Assembly (NCBI GenBank): GCA_943736015.1
Contig: OX031066.1
Location: 4,898,245 to 4,962,244 of the forward strand
Source of the DNA: Tridacna crocea
Taxonomy: Eukaryota; Mollusca; Bivalvia; Cardiida; Cardiidae
DNA length: 64,000 nucleotides
Direction of reading: 5' to 3'
The position numbers and the translations under genes were made by a program. The notes under the pieces were generated by a model, which saw only the letters and a program-made list of their open reading frames with translations, searched no databases and had not been told where the DNA came from. This document shows, piece after piece, positions 9,614 through 22,593 of the stretch (its first letter is position 1; each line of letters begins with the position of its first letter).

Positions 9614-11468
9614 TTGAAAGGACCAAAACAAGGTCTTCTGCCACCTTGTTTTCTTGAATTTTGGCCCTTTTTCAGTGAAATCTGGCATGTGTGGATGGTG
9701 CAAGCCTGGCAGTTTGCCAAGGACTGCACAGCAGCCTTTAAAAAAGACTTTAAATCCACTTTTATGCCGTTTTTTGTTCACTGTTTTTCTATTGATATAT
9801 TAGGGCGCCATTTTGTTTGGCTGACTGGGCCCATTTTGATTTCTCAAAGCCTCTCTGACTGGCAGGCCGGGCCCAATTTTGAATTTCTCACAGCCTCTCT
9901 GATTGGCTGTTGGCACCCATTCTGATTTCCTAAAAGCTTCTGTGATTGGATAATTTCACAGAGGGATGAGATTTGATTGGATGATTGGGAGGGGGGGGTA
10001 TATGTTTATCCTTATTGACCTCTTACCATACAATGACGCCTTTTAACACCCCTAAAAGAGAAGGCTTTGGAAAATAATCTGAGAAAAGGAGACAATGCAG
10101 GTTACCAGCATTTTCTCCTTTTCTCACAATGTTTTCTACCCTATCAAAGAAAATTTTGATTATTAGTTATTCTTACATCTTATTGTATCTTTATGGCCTA
10201 TTTTTTTAATTCTTCAAACGAAAACAATATTTTTTTTTTTTTCATCAGAAAAAGTTTCTGCAACAGCAACCGGTTGCTTCTGAATTTTATTTTTTTGTGC
10301 AGCGGTTAAACATGACATTGACTTTTGACTCGCACGGTCACCAAAACTGACCCTGGTATGAAAACAGGGAAATGTTTGATTTACCTTTCTTTGATTTGTG
10401 CAACAGGTTTCAGTTGCCTCCGAAAGTGTCTTTACAATTTCATGCGCAGCACGTAACCGTCTCATATGGGTGAGATGGTCATCGCAACCGAATCAATGGC
10501 CCTAGTGAGAAAAAACGAAAAAAGAAAAATCCCTATATTTGACTTGAGAAACAGGTGTTGTCTGCTATGAAATGTCCCGTAAGTCGATTTTTTCATGTTT
10601 TCGCGGATACTTAACTGGCACCTACAAACGGTAGTCAGCGTAAATGGGTTTGTTGTCACGGTATAAAGAGATTGGAGGAAGAAAAAATAGAAATTTAGTT
10701 CCCTATATTTGACTTGGGAAACAGGTGTCGTCTGCTATGAAATGTCCCGTAAGTCGATTTTTCATGTTTTCGCGGATACGTAACTGGCACCTACGAGACG
10801 GTAGTCAACGTAAATGGGTTTGTTGTCACGTACGATATAGAGAGATTGGAGAAAAAAATAAAAATAAAAAATTCAGTTCTCTTTGTTTGACTTATGCAAC
10901 AGGAAGCAGTTGCTACTGAAAAGAGTCTTCATGTCTTTTTTTAGCCACTTGTCACATCATTTTCTGGTGTTCTTGCATGTGCGTAACTGGCATGTATGAA
11001 ACAGTAGTCAACGTAACTGGGTTTCTTGTTGCGCTTTGAAGATATTAGAAAAATTATGCTGCAATTCCTTCCTACTGAAAGAGTTTTCAGTCTTTTTTTT
11101 AGCCACTTGTCACATTGTTTTCTGTGCTTTTCGCATGTGCATAATTGGCACGTATGAGGTGGTAATCAACGTAACTGGGTTTCTTGTCATGGTTTGAAGC
11201 GATTAGAAAAAATAACATTTCAGTTCCCTTTGTTTGATTTATGCAATAGGAGACAATTGCTAAATAAAGAGTTTTCAGTCCCTTTTTTAGCAACTTGTCA
11301 CATTAATTTGTGTGTGTGTGTGTGTGTGTTTTTTTACAGTTTTTTTTACACTGTTCATTGATCATTTTGGCTTATATGAATTTGATGTGGCCCGAATCAG
11401 GAAATCCAATTGAAGGGTAAAGGGGGCATCAAGGGTTTACTTTAAGGGAAGTAACTCTTGCAAGGGGC
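9614..11468. repeat. Unit 6 (1855 bp)
   Basis: 8 G, C, 7-5-6, T, gagacaattg, (GT)10. Its first ~1,165 bp belong to duplication copy A; the rest no longer matches unit 13. Confidence 0.97.
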
Positions 11469-13322
11469 TTGAAAGGACCAAAACAAGGTCTTCTGCCACC
11501 TTGTTTTCTTGAATTTTGGCCCTTTTTCAGTGAAATCTGGCATGTGTGGATGGTGCAAGCCTGGCAGTTTGCCAAGGACTGCACAGCAGCCTTTAAAAAA
11601 GACTTTAAATCCACTTTTATGCCGTTTTTTGTTCACTGTTTTTCTATTGATATATTAGGGCGCCATTTTGTTTGGCTGACTGGGCCCATTTTGATTTCTC
11701 AAAGCCTCTCTGACTGGCAGGCCGGGCCCAATTTTGAATTTCTCACAGCCTCTCTGATTGGCTGTTGGCACCCATTCTGATTTCCTAAAAGCTTCTGTGA
11801 TTGGATAATTTCACAGAGGGATGAGATTTGATTGGATGATTGGGAGGGGGGGGTATATGTTTATCCTTATTGACCTCTTACCATACAATGACGCCTTTTA
11901 ACACCCCTAAAAGAGAAGGCTTTGGAAAATAATCTGAGAAAAGGAGACAATGCAGGTTACCAGCATTTTCTCCTTTTCTCACAATGTTTTCTACCCTATC
12001 AAAGAAAATTTTGATTATTAGTTATTCTTACATCTTATTGTATCTTTATGGCCTATTTTTTTAATTCTTCAAACGAAAACAATATTTTTTTTTTTTTCAT
12101 CAGAAAAAGTTTCTGCAACAGCAACCGGTTGCTTCTGAATTTTATTTTTTTGTGCAGCGGTTAAACATGACATTGACTTTTGACTCGCACGGTCACCAAA
12201 ACTGACCCTGGTATGAAAACAGGGAAATGTTTGATTTACCTTTCTTTGATTTGTGCAACAGGTTTCAGTTGCCTCCGAAAGTGTCTTTACAATTTCATGC
12301 GCAGCACGTAACCGTCTCATATGGGTGAGATGGTCATCGCAACCGAATCAATGGCCCTAGTGAGAAAAAACGAAAAAAGAAAAATCCCTATATTTGACTT
12401 GAGAAACAGGTGTTGTCTGCTATGAAATGTCCCGTAAGTCGATTTTTTCATGTTTTCGCGGATACTTAACTGGCACCTACAAACGGTAGTCAGCGTAAAT
12501 GGGTTTGTTGTCACGGTATAAAGAGATTGGAGGAAGAAAAAATAGAAATTTAGTTCCCTATATTTGACTTGGGAAACAGGTGTCGTCTGCTATGAAATGT
12601 CCCGTAAGTCGATTTTTCATGTTTTCGCGGATAAGTAACTGGCACCTACGAGACGGTAGTCAACGTAAATGGGTTTGTTGTCACGTACGATATAGAGAGA
12701 TTGGAGAAAAAAAAAAAATAAAAAATTCAGTTCTCTTTGTTTGACTTATGCAACAGGAAGCAGTTGCTACTGAAAAGAGTCTTCATGTCTTTTTTTAGCC
12801 ACTTGTCACATCATTTTCTGGTGTTCTTGCATGTGCGTAACTGGCACGTATGAAACAGTAGTCAACGTAACTGGGTTTCTTGTTGCGCTTTGAAGATATT
12901 AGAAAAATTATGCTGCAATTCCTTCCTACTGAAAGAGTTTTCAGTCTTTTTTTTAGCCACTTGTCACATTGTTTTCTGTGCTTTTCGCATGTGCATAATT
13001 GGCACGTATGAGGTGGTAATCAACGTAACTGGGTTTCTTGTCATGGTTTGAAGCGATTAGAAAAAATAACATTTCAGTTCCCTTTGTTTGATTTATGCAA
13101 TAGGAGACAATTGCTAAATAAAGAGTTTTCAGTCCCTTTTTTAGCAACTTGTCACATTAATTTGTGTGTGTGTGTGTGTGTGTTTTTTTACAGTTTTTTT
13201 TACACTGTTCATTGATCATTTTGGCTTATATGAATTTGATGTGGCCCGAATCAGGAAATCCAATTGAAGGGTAAAGGGGGCATCAAGGGTTTACTTTAAG
13301 GGAAGTAACTCTTGCAAGGGGC
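11469..13322. repeat. Unit 7 (1854 bp)
   Basis: 8 G, A, 12-6, C at ggcaCgtatg, but gagacaattg and (GT)10. It combines the unit-3 type middle with a unit-2 type end. Confidence 0.97.
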
Positions 13323-15176
13323 TTGAAAGGACCAAAACAAGGTCTTCTGCCACCTTGTTTTCTTGAATTTTGGCCCTTTTTCAGTGAAATCTGGCATGTG
13401 TGGATGGTGCAAGCCTGGCAGTTTGCCAAGGACTGCACAGCAGCCTTTAAAAAAGACTTTAAATCCACTTTTATGCCGTTTTTTGTTCACTGTTTTTCTA
13501 TTGATATATTAGGGCGCCATTTTGTTTGGCTGACTGGGCCCATTTTGATTTCTCAAAGCCTCTCTGACTGGCAGGCCGGGCCCAATTTTGAATTTCTCAC
13601 AGCCTCTCTGATTGGCTGTTGGCACCCATTCTGATTTCCTAAAAGCTTCTGTGATTGGATAATTTCACAGAGGGATGAGATTTGATTGGATGATTGGGAG
13701 GGGGGGGTATATGTTTATCCTTATTGACCTCTTACCATACAATGACGCCTTTTAACACCCCTAAAAGAGAAGGCTTTGGAAAATAATCTGAGAAAAGGAG
13801 ACAATGCAGGTTACCAGCATTTTCTCCTTTTCTCACAATGTTTTCTACCCTATCAAAGAAAATTTTGATTATTAGTTATTCTTACATCTTATTGTATCTT
13901 TATGGCCTATTTTTTTAATTCTTCAAACGAAAACAATATTTTTTTTTTTTTCATCAGAAAAAGTTTCTGCAACAGCAACCGGTTGCTTCTGAATTTTATT
14001 TTTTTGTGCAGCGGTTAAACATGACATTGACTTTTGACTCGCACGGTCACCAAAACTGACCCTGGTATGAAAACAGGGAAATGTTTGATTTACCTTTCTT
14101 TGATTTGTGCAACAGGTTTCAGTTGCCTCCGAAAGTGTCTTTACAATTTCATGCGCAGCACGTAACCGTCTCATATGGGTGAGATGGTCATCGCAACCGA
14201 ATCAATGGCCCTAGTGAGAAAAAACGAAAAAAGAAAAATCCCTATATTTGACTTGAGAAACAGGTGTTGTCTGCTATGAAATGTCCCGTAAGTCGATTTT
14301 TTCATGTTTTCGCGGATACTTAACTGGCACCTACAAACGGTAGTCAGCGTAAATGGGTTTGTTGTCACGGTATAAAGAGATTGGAGGAAGAAAAAATAGA
14401 AATTTAGTTCCCTATATTTGACTTGGGAAACAGGTGTCGTCTGCTATGAAATGTCCCGTAAGTCGATTTTTCATGTTTTCGCGGATAAGTAACTGGCACC
14501 TACGAGACGGTAGTCAACGTAAATGGGTTTGTTGTCACGTACGATATAGAGAGATTGGAGAAAAAAATAAAATAAAAAATTCAGTTCTCTTTGTTTGACT
14601 TATGCAACAGGAAGCAGTTGCTACTGAAAAGAGTCTTCATGTCTTTTTTTAGCCACTTGTCACATCATTTTCTGGTGTTCTTGCATGTGCGTAACTGGCA
14701 CGTATGAAACAGTAGTCAACGTAACTGGGTTTCTTGTTGCGCTTTGAAGATATTAGAAAAATTATGCTGCAATTCCTTCCTACTGAAAGAGTTTTCAGTC
14801 TTTTTTTTAGCCACTTGTCACATTGTTTTCTGTGCTTTTCGCATGTGCATAATTGGCACGTATGAGGTGGTAATCAACGTAACTGGGTTTCTTGTCATGG
14901 TTTGAAGCGATTAGAAAAAATAACATTTCAGTTCCCTTTGTTTGATTTATGCAATAGGAGACAAATGCTAAATAAAGAGTTTTCAGTCCCTTTTTTAGCA
15001 ACTTGTCACATTAATTTGTGTGTGTGTGTGTGTGTGTTTTTTTACAGTTTTTTTTACACTGTTCATTGATCATTTTGGCTTATATGAATTTGATGTGGCC
15101 CGAATCAGGAAATCCAATTGAAGGGTAAAGGGGGCATCAAGGGTTTACTTTAAGGGAAGTAACTCTTGCAAGGGGC
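13323..15176. repeat. Unit 8 (1854 bp)
   Basis: 8 G, A, A-tract 7-4-6, C, gagacaaatgc, (GT)10. The left breakpoint of duplication copy B falls just after acaaatgc. Confidence 0.97.
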
Positions 15177-17031
15177 TTGAAAGGACCAAAACAAGGTCTT
15201 CTGCCACCTTGTTTTCTTGAATTTTGGCCCTTTTTCAGTGAAATCTGGCATGTGTGGATGGTGCAAGCCTGGCAGTTTGCCAAGGACTGCACAGCAGCCT
15301 TTAAAAAAGACTTTAAATCCACTTTTATGCCGTTTTTTGTTCACTGTTTTTCTATTGATATATTAGGGCGCCATTTTGTTTGGCTGACTGGGCCCATTTT
15401 GATTTCTCAAAGCCTCTCTGACTGGCAGGCCGGGCCCAATTTTGAATTTCTCACAGCCTCTCTGATTGGCTGTTGGCACCCATTCTGATTTCCTAAAAGC
15501 TTCTGTGATTGGATAATTTCACAGAGGGATGAGATTTGATTGGATGATTGGGAGGGGGGGGTATATGTTTATCCTTATTGACCTCTTACCATACAATGAC
15601 GCCTTTTAACACCCCTAAAAGAGAAGGCTTTGGAAAATAATCTGAGAAAAGGAGACAATGCAGGTTACCAGCATTTTCTCCTTTTCTCACAATGTTTTCT
15701 ACCCTATCAAAGAAAATTTTGATTATTAGTTATTCTTACATCTTATTGTATCTTTATGGCCTATTTTTTTAATTCTTCAAACGAAAACAATATTTTTTTT
15801 TTTTTCATCAGAAAAAGTTTCTGCAACAGCAACCGGTTGCTTCTGAATTTTATTTTTTTGTGCAGCGGTTAAACATGACATTGACTTTTGACTCGCACGG
15901 TCACCAAAACTGACCCTGGTATGAAAACAGGGAAATGTTTGATTTACCTTTCTTTGATTTGTGCAACAGGTTTCAGTTGCCTCCGAAAGTGTCTTTACAA
16001 TTTCATGCGCAGCACGTAACCGTCTCATATGGGTGAGATGGTCATCGCAACCGAATCAATGGCCCTAGTGAGAAAAAACGAAAAAAGAAAAATCCCTATA
16101 TTTGACTTGAGAAACAGGTGTTGTCTGCTATGAAATGTCCCGTAAGTCGATTTTTTCATGTTTTCGCGGATACTTAACTGGCACCTACAAACGGTAGTCA
16201 GCGTAAATGGGTTTGTTGTCACGGTATAAAGAGATTGGAGGAAGAAAAAATAGAAATTTAGTTCCCTATATTTGACTTGGGAAACAGGTGTCGTCTGCTA
16301 TGAAATGTCCCGTAAGTCGATTTTTCATGTTTTCGCGGATACGTAACTGGCACCTACGAGACGGTAGTCAACGTAAATGGGTTTGTTGTCACGTACGATA
16401 TAGAGAGATTGGAGAAAAAAATAAAAATAAAAAATTCAGTTCTCTTTGTTTGACTTATGCAACAGGAAGCAGTTGCTACTGAAAAGAGTCTTCATGTCTT
16501 TTTTTAGCCACTTGTCACATCATTTTCTGGTGTTCTTGCATGTGCGTAACTGGCATGTATGAAACAGTAGTCAACGTAACTGGGTTTCTTGTTGCGCTTT
16601 GAAGATATTAGAAAAATTATGCTGCAATTCCTTCCTACTGAAAGAGTTTTCAGTCTTTTTTTTAGCCACTTGTCACATTGTTTTCTGTGCTTTTCGCATG
16701 TGCATAATTGGCACGTATGAGGTGGTAATCAACGTAACTGGGTTTCTTGTCATGGTTTGAAGCGATTAGAAAAAATAACATTTCAGTTCCCTTTGTTTGA
16801 TTTATGCAATAGGAGACAATTGCTAAATAAAGAGTTTTCAGTCCCTTTTTTAGCAACTTGTCACATTAATTTGTGTGTGTGTGTGTGTGTGTTTTTTTAC
16901 AGTTTTTTTTACACTGTTCATTGATCATTTTGGCTTATATGAATTTGATGTGGCCCGAATCAGGAAATCCAATTGAAGGGTAAAGGGGGCATCAAGGGTT
17001 TACTTTAAGGGAAGTAACTCTTGCAAGGGGC
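15177..17031. repeat. Unit 9 (1855 bp)
   Basis: 8 G, C, 7-5-6, T, gagacaattg, (GT)10. Equivalent to unit 2 within duplication copy B. Confidence 0.97.
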
Positions 17032-18883
17032 TTGAAAGGACCAAAACAAGGTCTTCTGCCACCTTGTTTTCTTGAATTTTGGCCCTTTTTCAGTGAAATC
17101 TGGCATGTGTGGATGGTGCAAGCCTGGCAGTTTGCCAAGGACTGCACAGCAGCCTTTAAAAAAGACTTTAAATCCACTTTTATGCCGTTTTTTGTTCACT
17201 GTTTTTCTATTGATATATTAGGGCGCCATTTTGTTTGGCTGACTGGGCCCATTTTGATTTCTCAAAGCCTCTCTGACTGGCAGGCCGGGCCCAATTTTGA
17301 ATTTCTCACAGCCTCTCTGATTGGCTGTTGGCACCCATTCTGATTTCCTAAAAGCTTCTGTGATTGGATAATTTCACAGAGGGATGAGATTTGATTGGAT
17401 GATTGGGAGGGGGGGGTATATGTTTATCCTTATTGACCTCTTACCATACAATGACGCCTTTTAACACCCCTAAAAGAGAAGGCTTTGGAAAATAATCTGA
17501 GAAAAGGAGACAATGCAGGTTACCAGCATTTTCTCCTTTTCTCACAATGTTTTCTACCCTATCAAAGAAAATTTTGATTATTAGTTATTCTTACATCTTA
17601 TTGTATCTTTATGGCCTATTTTTTTAATTCTTCAAACGAAAACAATATTTTTTTTTTTTTCATCAGAAAAAGTTTCTGCAACAGCAACCGGTTGCTTCTG
17701 AATTTTATTTTTTTGTGCAGCGGTTAAACATGACATTGACTTTTGACTCGCACGGTCACCAAAACTGACCCTGGTATGAAAACAGGGAAATGTTTGATTT
17801 ACCTTTCTTTGATTTGTGCAACAGGTTTCAGTTGCCTCCGAAAGTGTCTTTACAATTTCATGCGCAGCACGTAACCGTCTCATATGGGTGAGATGGTCAT
17901 CGCAACCGAATCAATGGCCCTAGTGAGAAAAAACGAAAAAAGAAAAATCCCTATATTTGACTTGAGAAACAGGTGTTGTCTGCTATGAAATGTCCCGTAA
18001 GTCGATTTTTTCATGTTTTCGCGGATACTTAACTGGCACCTACAAACGGTAGTCAGCGTAAATGGGTTTGTTGTCACGGTATAAAGAGATTGGAGGAAGA
18101 AAAAATAGAAATTTAGTTCCCTATATTTGACTTGGGAAACAGGTGTCGTCTGCTATGAAATGTCCCGTAAGTCGATTTTTCATGTTTTCGCGGATAAGTA
18201 ACTGGCACCTACGAGACGGTAGTCAACGTAAATGGGTTTGTTGTCACGTACGATATAGAGAGATTGGAGAAAAAAATAAAATAAAAAATTCAGTTCTCTT
18301 TGTTTGACTTATGCAACAGGAAGCAGTTGCTACTGAAAAGAGTCTTCATGTCTTTTTTTAGCCACTTGTCACATCATTTTCTGGTGTTCTTGCATGTGCG
18401 TAACTGGCACGTATGAAACAGTAGTCAACGTAACTGGGTTTCTTGTTGCGCTTTGAAGATATTAGAAAAATTATGCTGCAATTCCTTCCTACTGAAAGAG
18501 TTTTCAGTCTTTTTTTTAGCCACTTGTCACATTGTTTTCTGTGCTTTTCGCATGTGCATAATTGGCACGTATGAGGTGGTAATCAACGTAACTGGGTTTC
18601 TTGTCATGGTTTGAAGCGATTAGAAAAAATAACATTTCAGTTCCCTTTGTTTGATTTATGCAATAGGAAACAATTGCTAAATAAAGAGTTTTCAGTCCCT
18701 TTTTTAGCAACTTGTCACATTAATTTGTGTGTGTGTGTGTGTGTTTTTTTACAGTTTTTTTTACACTGTTCATTGATCATTTTGGCTTATATGAATTTGA
18801 TGTGGCCCGAATCAGGAAATCCAATTGAAGGGTAAAGGGGGCATCAAGGGTTTACTTTAAGGGAAGTAACTCTTGCAAGGGGC
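17032..18883. repeat. Unit 10 (1852 bp)
   Basis: 8 G, A, A-tract 7-4-6, C, gaaac, (GT)9. Same total A-tract length as unit 3, with one A to T difference at 18277. Confidence 0.97.
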
Positions 18884-20738
18884 TTGAAAGGACCAAAACA
18901 AGGTCTTCTGCCACCTTGTTTTCTTGAATTTTGGCCCTTTTTCAGTGAAATCTGGCATGTGTGGATGGTGCAAGCCTGGCAGTTTGCCAAGGACTGCACA
19001 GCAGCCTTTAAAAAAGACTTTAAATCCACTTTTATGCCGTTTTTTGTTCACTGTTTTTCTATTGATATATTAGGGCGCCATTTTGTTTGGCTGACTGGGC
19101 CCATTTTGATTTCTCAAAGCCTCTCTGACTGGCAGGCCGGGCCCAATTTTGAATTTCTCACAGCCTCTCTGATTGGCTGTTGGCACCCATTCTGATTTCC
19201 TAAAAGCTTCTGTGATTGGATAATTTCACAGAGGGATGAGATTTGATTGGATGATTGGGAGGGGGGGGTATATGTTTATCCTTATTGACCTCTTACCATA
19301 CAATGACGCCTTTTAACACCCCTAAAAGAGAAGGCTTTGGAAAATAATCTGAGAAAAGGAGACAATGCAGGTTACCAGCATTTTCTCCTTTTCTCACAAT
19401 GTTTTCTACCCTATCAAAGAAAATTTTGATTATTAGTTATTCTTACATCTTATTGTATCTTTATGGCCTATTTTTTTAATTCTTCAAACCAAAACAATAT
19501 ATATTTTTTTTTCATCAGAAAAAGTTTCTGCAACAGCAACCGGTTGCTTCTGAATTTTATTTTTTTGTGCAGCGGTTAAACATGACATTGACTTTTGACT
19601 CGCACGGTCACCAAAACTGACCCTGGTATGAAAACAGGGAAATGTTTGATTTACCTTTCTTTGATTTGTGCAACAGGTTTCAGTTGCCTCCGAAAGTGTC
19701 TTTACAATTTCATGCGCAGCACGTAACCGTCTCATATGGGTGAGATGGTCATCGCAACCGAATCAATGGCCCTAGTGAGAAAAAACGAAAAAAGAAAAAT
19801 CCCTATATTTGACTTGAGAAACAGGTGTTGTCTGCTATGAAATGTCCCGTAAGTCGATTTTTTCATGTTTTCGCGGATACTTAACTGGCACCTACAAACG
19901 GTAGTCAGCGTAAATGGGTTTGTTGTCACGGTATAAAGAGATTGGAGGAAGAAAAAATAGAAATTTAGTTCCCTATATTTGACTTGGGAAACAGGTGTCG
20001 TCTGCTATGAAATGTCCCGTAAGTCGATTTTTCATGTTTTCGCGGATAAGTAACTGGCACCTACGAGACGGTAGTCAACGTAAATGGGTTTGTTGTCACG
20101 TACGATATAGAGAGATTGGAGAAAAAAAAATAAATAAAAAATTCAGTTCTCTTTGTTTGACTTATGCAACAGGAAGCAGTTGCTACTGAAAAGAGTCTTC
20201 ATGTCTTTTTTTAGCCACTTGTCACATCATTTTCTGGTGTTCTTGCATGTGCGTAACTGGCACGTATGAAACAGTAGTCAACGTAACTGGGTTTCTTGTT
20301 GCGCTTTGAAGATATTAGAAAAATTATGCTGCAATTCCTTCCTACTGAAAGAGTTTTCAGTCTTTTTTTTAGCCACTTGTCACATTGTTTTCTGTGCTTT
20401 TCGCATGTGCATAATTGGCACGTATGAGGTGGTAATCAACGTAACTGGGTTTCTTGTCATGGTTTGAAGCGATTAGAAAAAATAACATTTCAGTTCCCTT
20501 TGTTTGATTTATGCAATAGGAAACAATTGCTAAATAAAGAGTTTTCAGTCCCTTTTTTAGCAACTTGTCACATTAATTTGTGTGTGTGTGTGTGTGTGTT
20601 TTTTTACAGTTTTTTTTACACTGTTCATTGATCATTTTGGCTTATATGAATTTGATGTGGCCCGAATCAGGAAATCCAATTGAAGGGTAAAGGGGGCATC
20701 AAGGGTTTACTTTAAGGGAAGTAACTCTTGCAAGGGGC
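18884..20738. repeat. Unit 11 (1855 bp), aaacc/atatat variant
   Basis: Carries the same aaacc plus atatat change as unit 4 (about 19487-19510). A, 9-3-6, C, gaaac, (GT)10. One of the strongest ties between duplication copies A and B. Confidence 0.97.
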
Positions 20739-22593
20739 TTGAAAGGACCAAAACAAGGTCTTCTGCCACCTTGTTTTCTTGAATTTTGGCCCTTTTTCAG
20801 TGAAATCTGGCATGTGTGGATGGTGCAAGCCTGGCAGTTTGCCAAGGACTGCACAGCAGCCTTTAAAAAAGACTTTAAATCCACTTTTATGCCGTTTTTT
20901 GTTCACTGTTTTTCTATTGATATATTAGGGCGCCATTTTGTTTGGCTGACTGGGCCCATTTTGATTTCTCAAAGCCTCTCTGACTGGCAGGCCGGGCCCA
21001 ATTTTGAATTTCTCACAGCCTCTCTGATTGGCTGTTGGCACCCATTCTGATTTCCTAAAAGCTTCTGTGATTGGATAATTTCACAGAGGGATGAGATTTG
21101 ATTGGATGATTGGGAGGGGGGGGTATATGTTTATCCTTATTGACCTCTTACCATACAATGACGCCTTTTAACACCCCTAAAAGAGAAGGCTTTGGAAAAT
21201 AATCTGAGAAAAGGAGACAATGCAGGTTACCAGCATTTTCTCCTTTTCTCACAATGTTTTCTACCCTATCAAAGAAAATTTTGATTATTAGTTATTCTTA
21301 CATCTTATTGTATCTTTATGGCCTAATTTTTTAATTCTTCAAACGAAAACAATATTTTTTTTTTTTTCATCAGAAAAAGTTTCTGCAACAGCAACCGGTT
21401 GCTTCTGAATTTTATTTTTTTGTGCAGCGGTTAAACATGACATTGACTTTTGACTCGCACGGTCACCAAAACTGACCCTGGTATGAAAACAGGGAAATGT
21501 TTGATTTACCTTTCTTTGATTTGTGCAACAGGTTTCAGTTGCCTCCGAAAGTGTCTTTACAATTTCATGCGCAGCACGTAACCGTCTCATATGGGTGAGA
21601 TGGTCATCGCAACCGAATCAATGGCCCTAGTGAGAAAAAACGAAAAAAGAAAAATCCCTATATTTGACTTGAGAAACAGGTGTTGTCTGCTATGAAATGT
21701 CCCGTAAGTCGATTTTTTCATGTTTTCGCGGATACTTAACTGGCACCTACAAACGGTAGTCAGCGTAAATGGGTTTGTTGTCACGGTATAAAGAGATTGG
21801 AGGAAGAAAAAATAGAAATTTAGTTCCCTATATTTGACTTGGGAAACAGGTGTCGTCTGCTATGAAATGTCCCGTAAGTCGATTTTTCATGTTTTCGCGG
21901 ATACGTAACTGGCACCTACGAGACGGTAGTCAACGTAAATGGGTTTGTTGTCACGTACGATATAGAGAGATTGGAGAAAAAAATAAAAATAAAAAATTCA
22001 GTTCTCTTTGTTTGACTTATGCAACAGGAAGCAGTTGCTACTGAAAAGAGTCTTCATGTCTTTTTTTAGCCACTTGTCACATCATTTTCTGGTGTTCTTG
22101 CATGTGCGTAACTGGCATGTATGAAACAGTAGTCAACGTAACTGGGTTTCTTGTTGCGCTTTGAAGATATTAGAAAAATTATGCTGCAATTCCTTCCTAC
22201 TGAAAGAGTTTTCAGTCTTTTTTTTAGCCACTTGTCACATTGTTTTCTGTGCTTTTCGCATGTGCATAATTGGCACGTATGAGGTGGTAATCAACGTAAC
22301 TGGGTTTCTTGTCATGGTTTGAAGCGATTAGAAAAAATAACATTTCAGTTCCCTTTGTTTGATTTATGCAATAGGAGACAAATGCTAAATAAAGAGTTTT
22401 CAGTCCCTTTTTTAGCAACTTGTCACATTAATTTGTGTGTGTGTGTGTGTGTGTTTTTTTACAGTTTTTTTTACACTGTTCATTGATCATTTTGGCTTAT
22501 ATGAATTTGATGTGGCCCGAATCAGGAAATCCAATTGAAGGGTAAAGGGGGCATCAAGGGTTTACTTTAAGGGAAGTAACTCTTGCAAGGGGC
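20739..22593. repeat. Unit 12 (1855 bp), cctaatttttt variant
   Basis: Same cctaatttttt as unit 5, and the same C, 7-5-6, T, gagacaaatgc, (GT)10. Confidence 0.97.

Larger units (their letters stand above)
1986..10778. repeat. Intra-array duplication, copy A (~8.8 kb)
   Basis: This stretch matches 14966-23758 at a constant offset of 12,980 bp (seven units). Shared rare variants tie the copies together: aaaccaaaac plus an atatat insertion near 6507 and 19487, cctaatttttt near 8342 and 21302, and acaaatgc near 9398 and 22378, in the same order. The left limit is set by the t/a difference at 1985 versus 14965, and the right limit by c/a at 10779 versus 23759. By eye I saw only two internal differences: 3183 c versus 16163 t, and an A/T change in the A-tract at 5297 versus 18277. 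Confidence 0.85.
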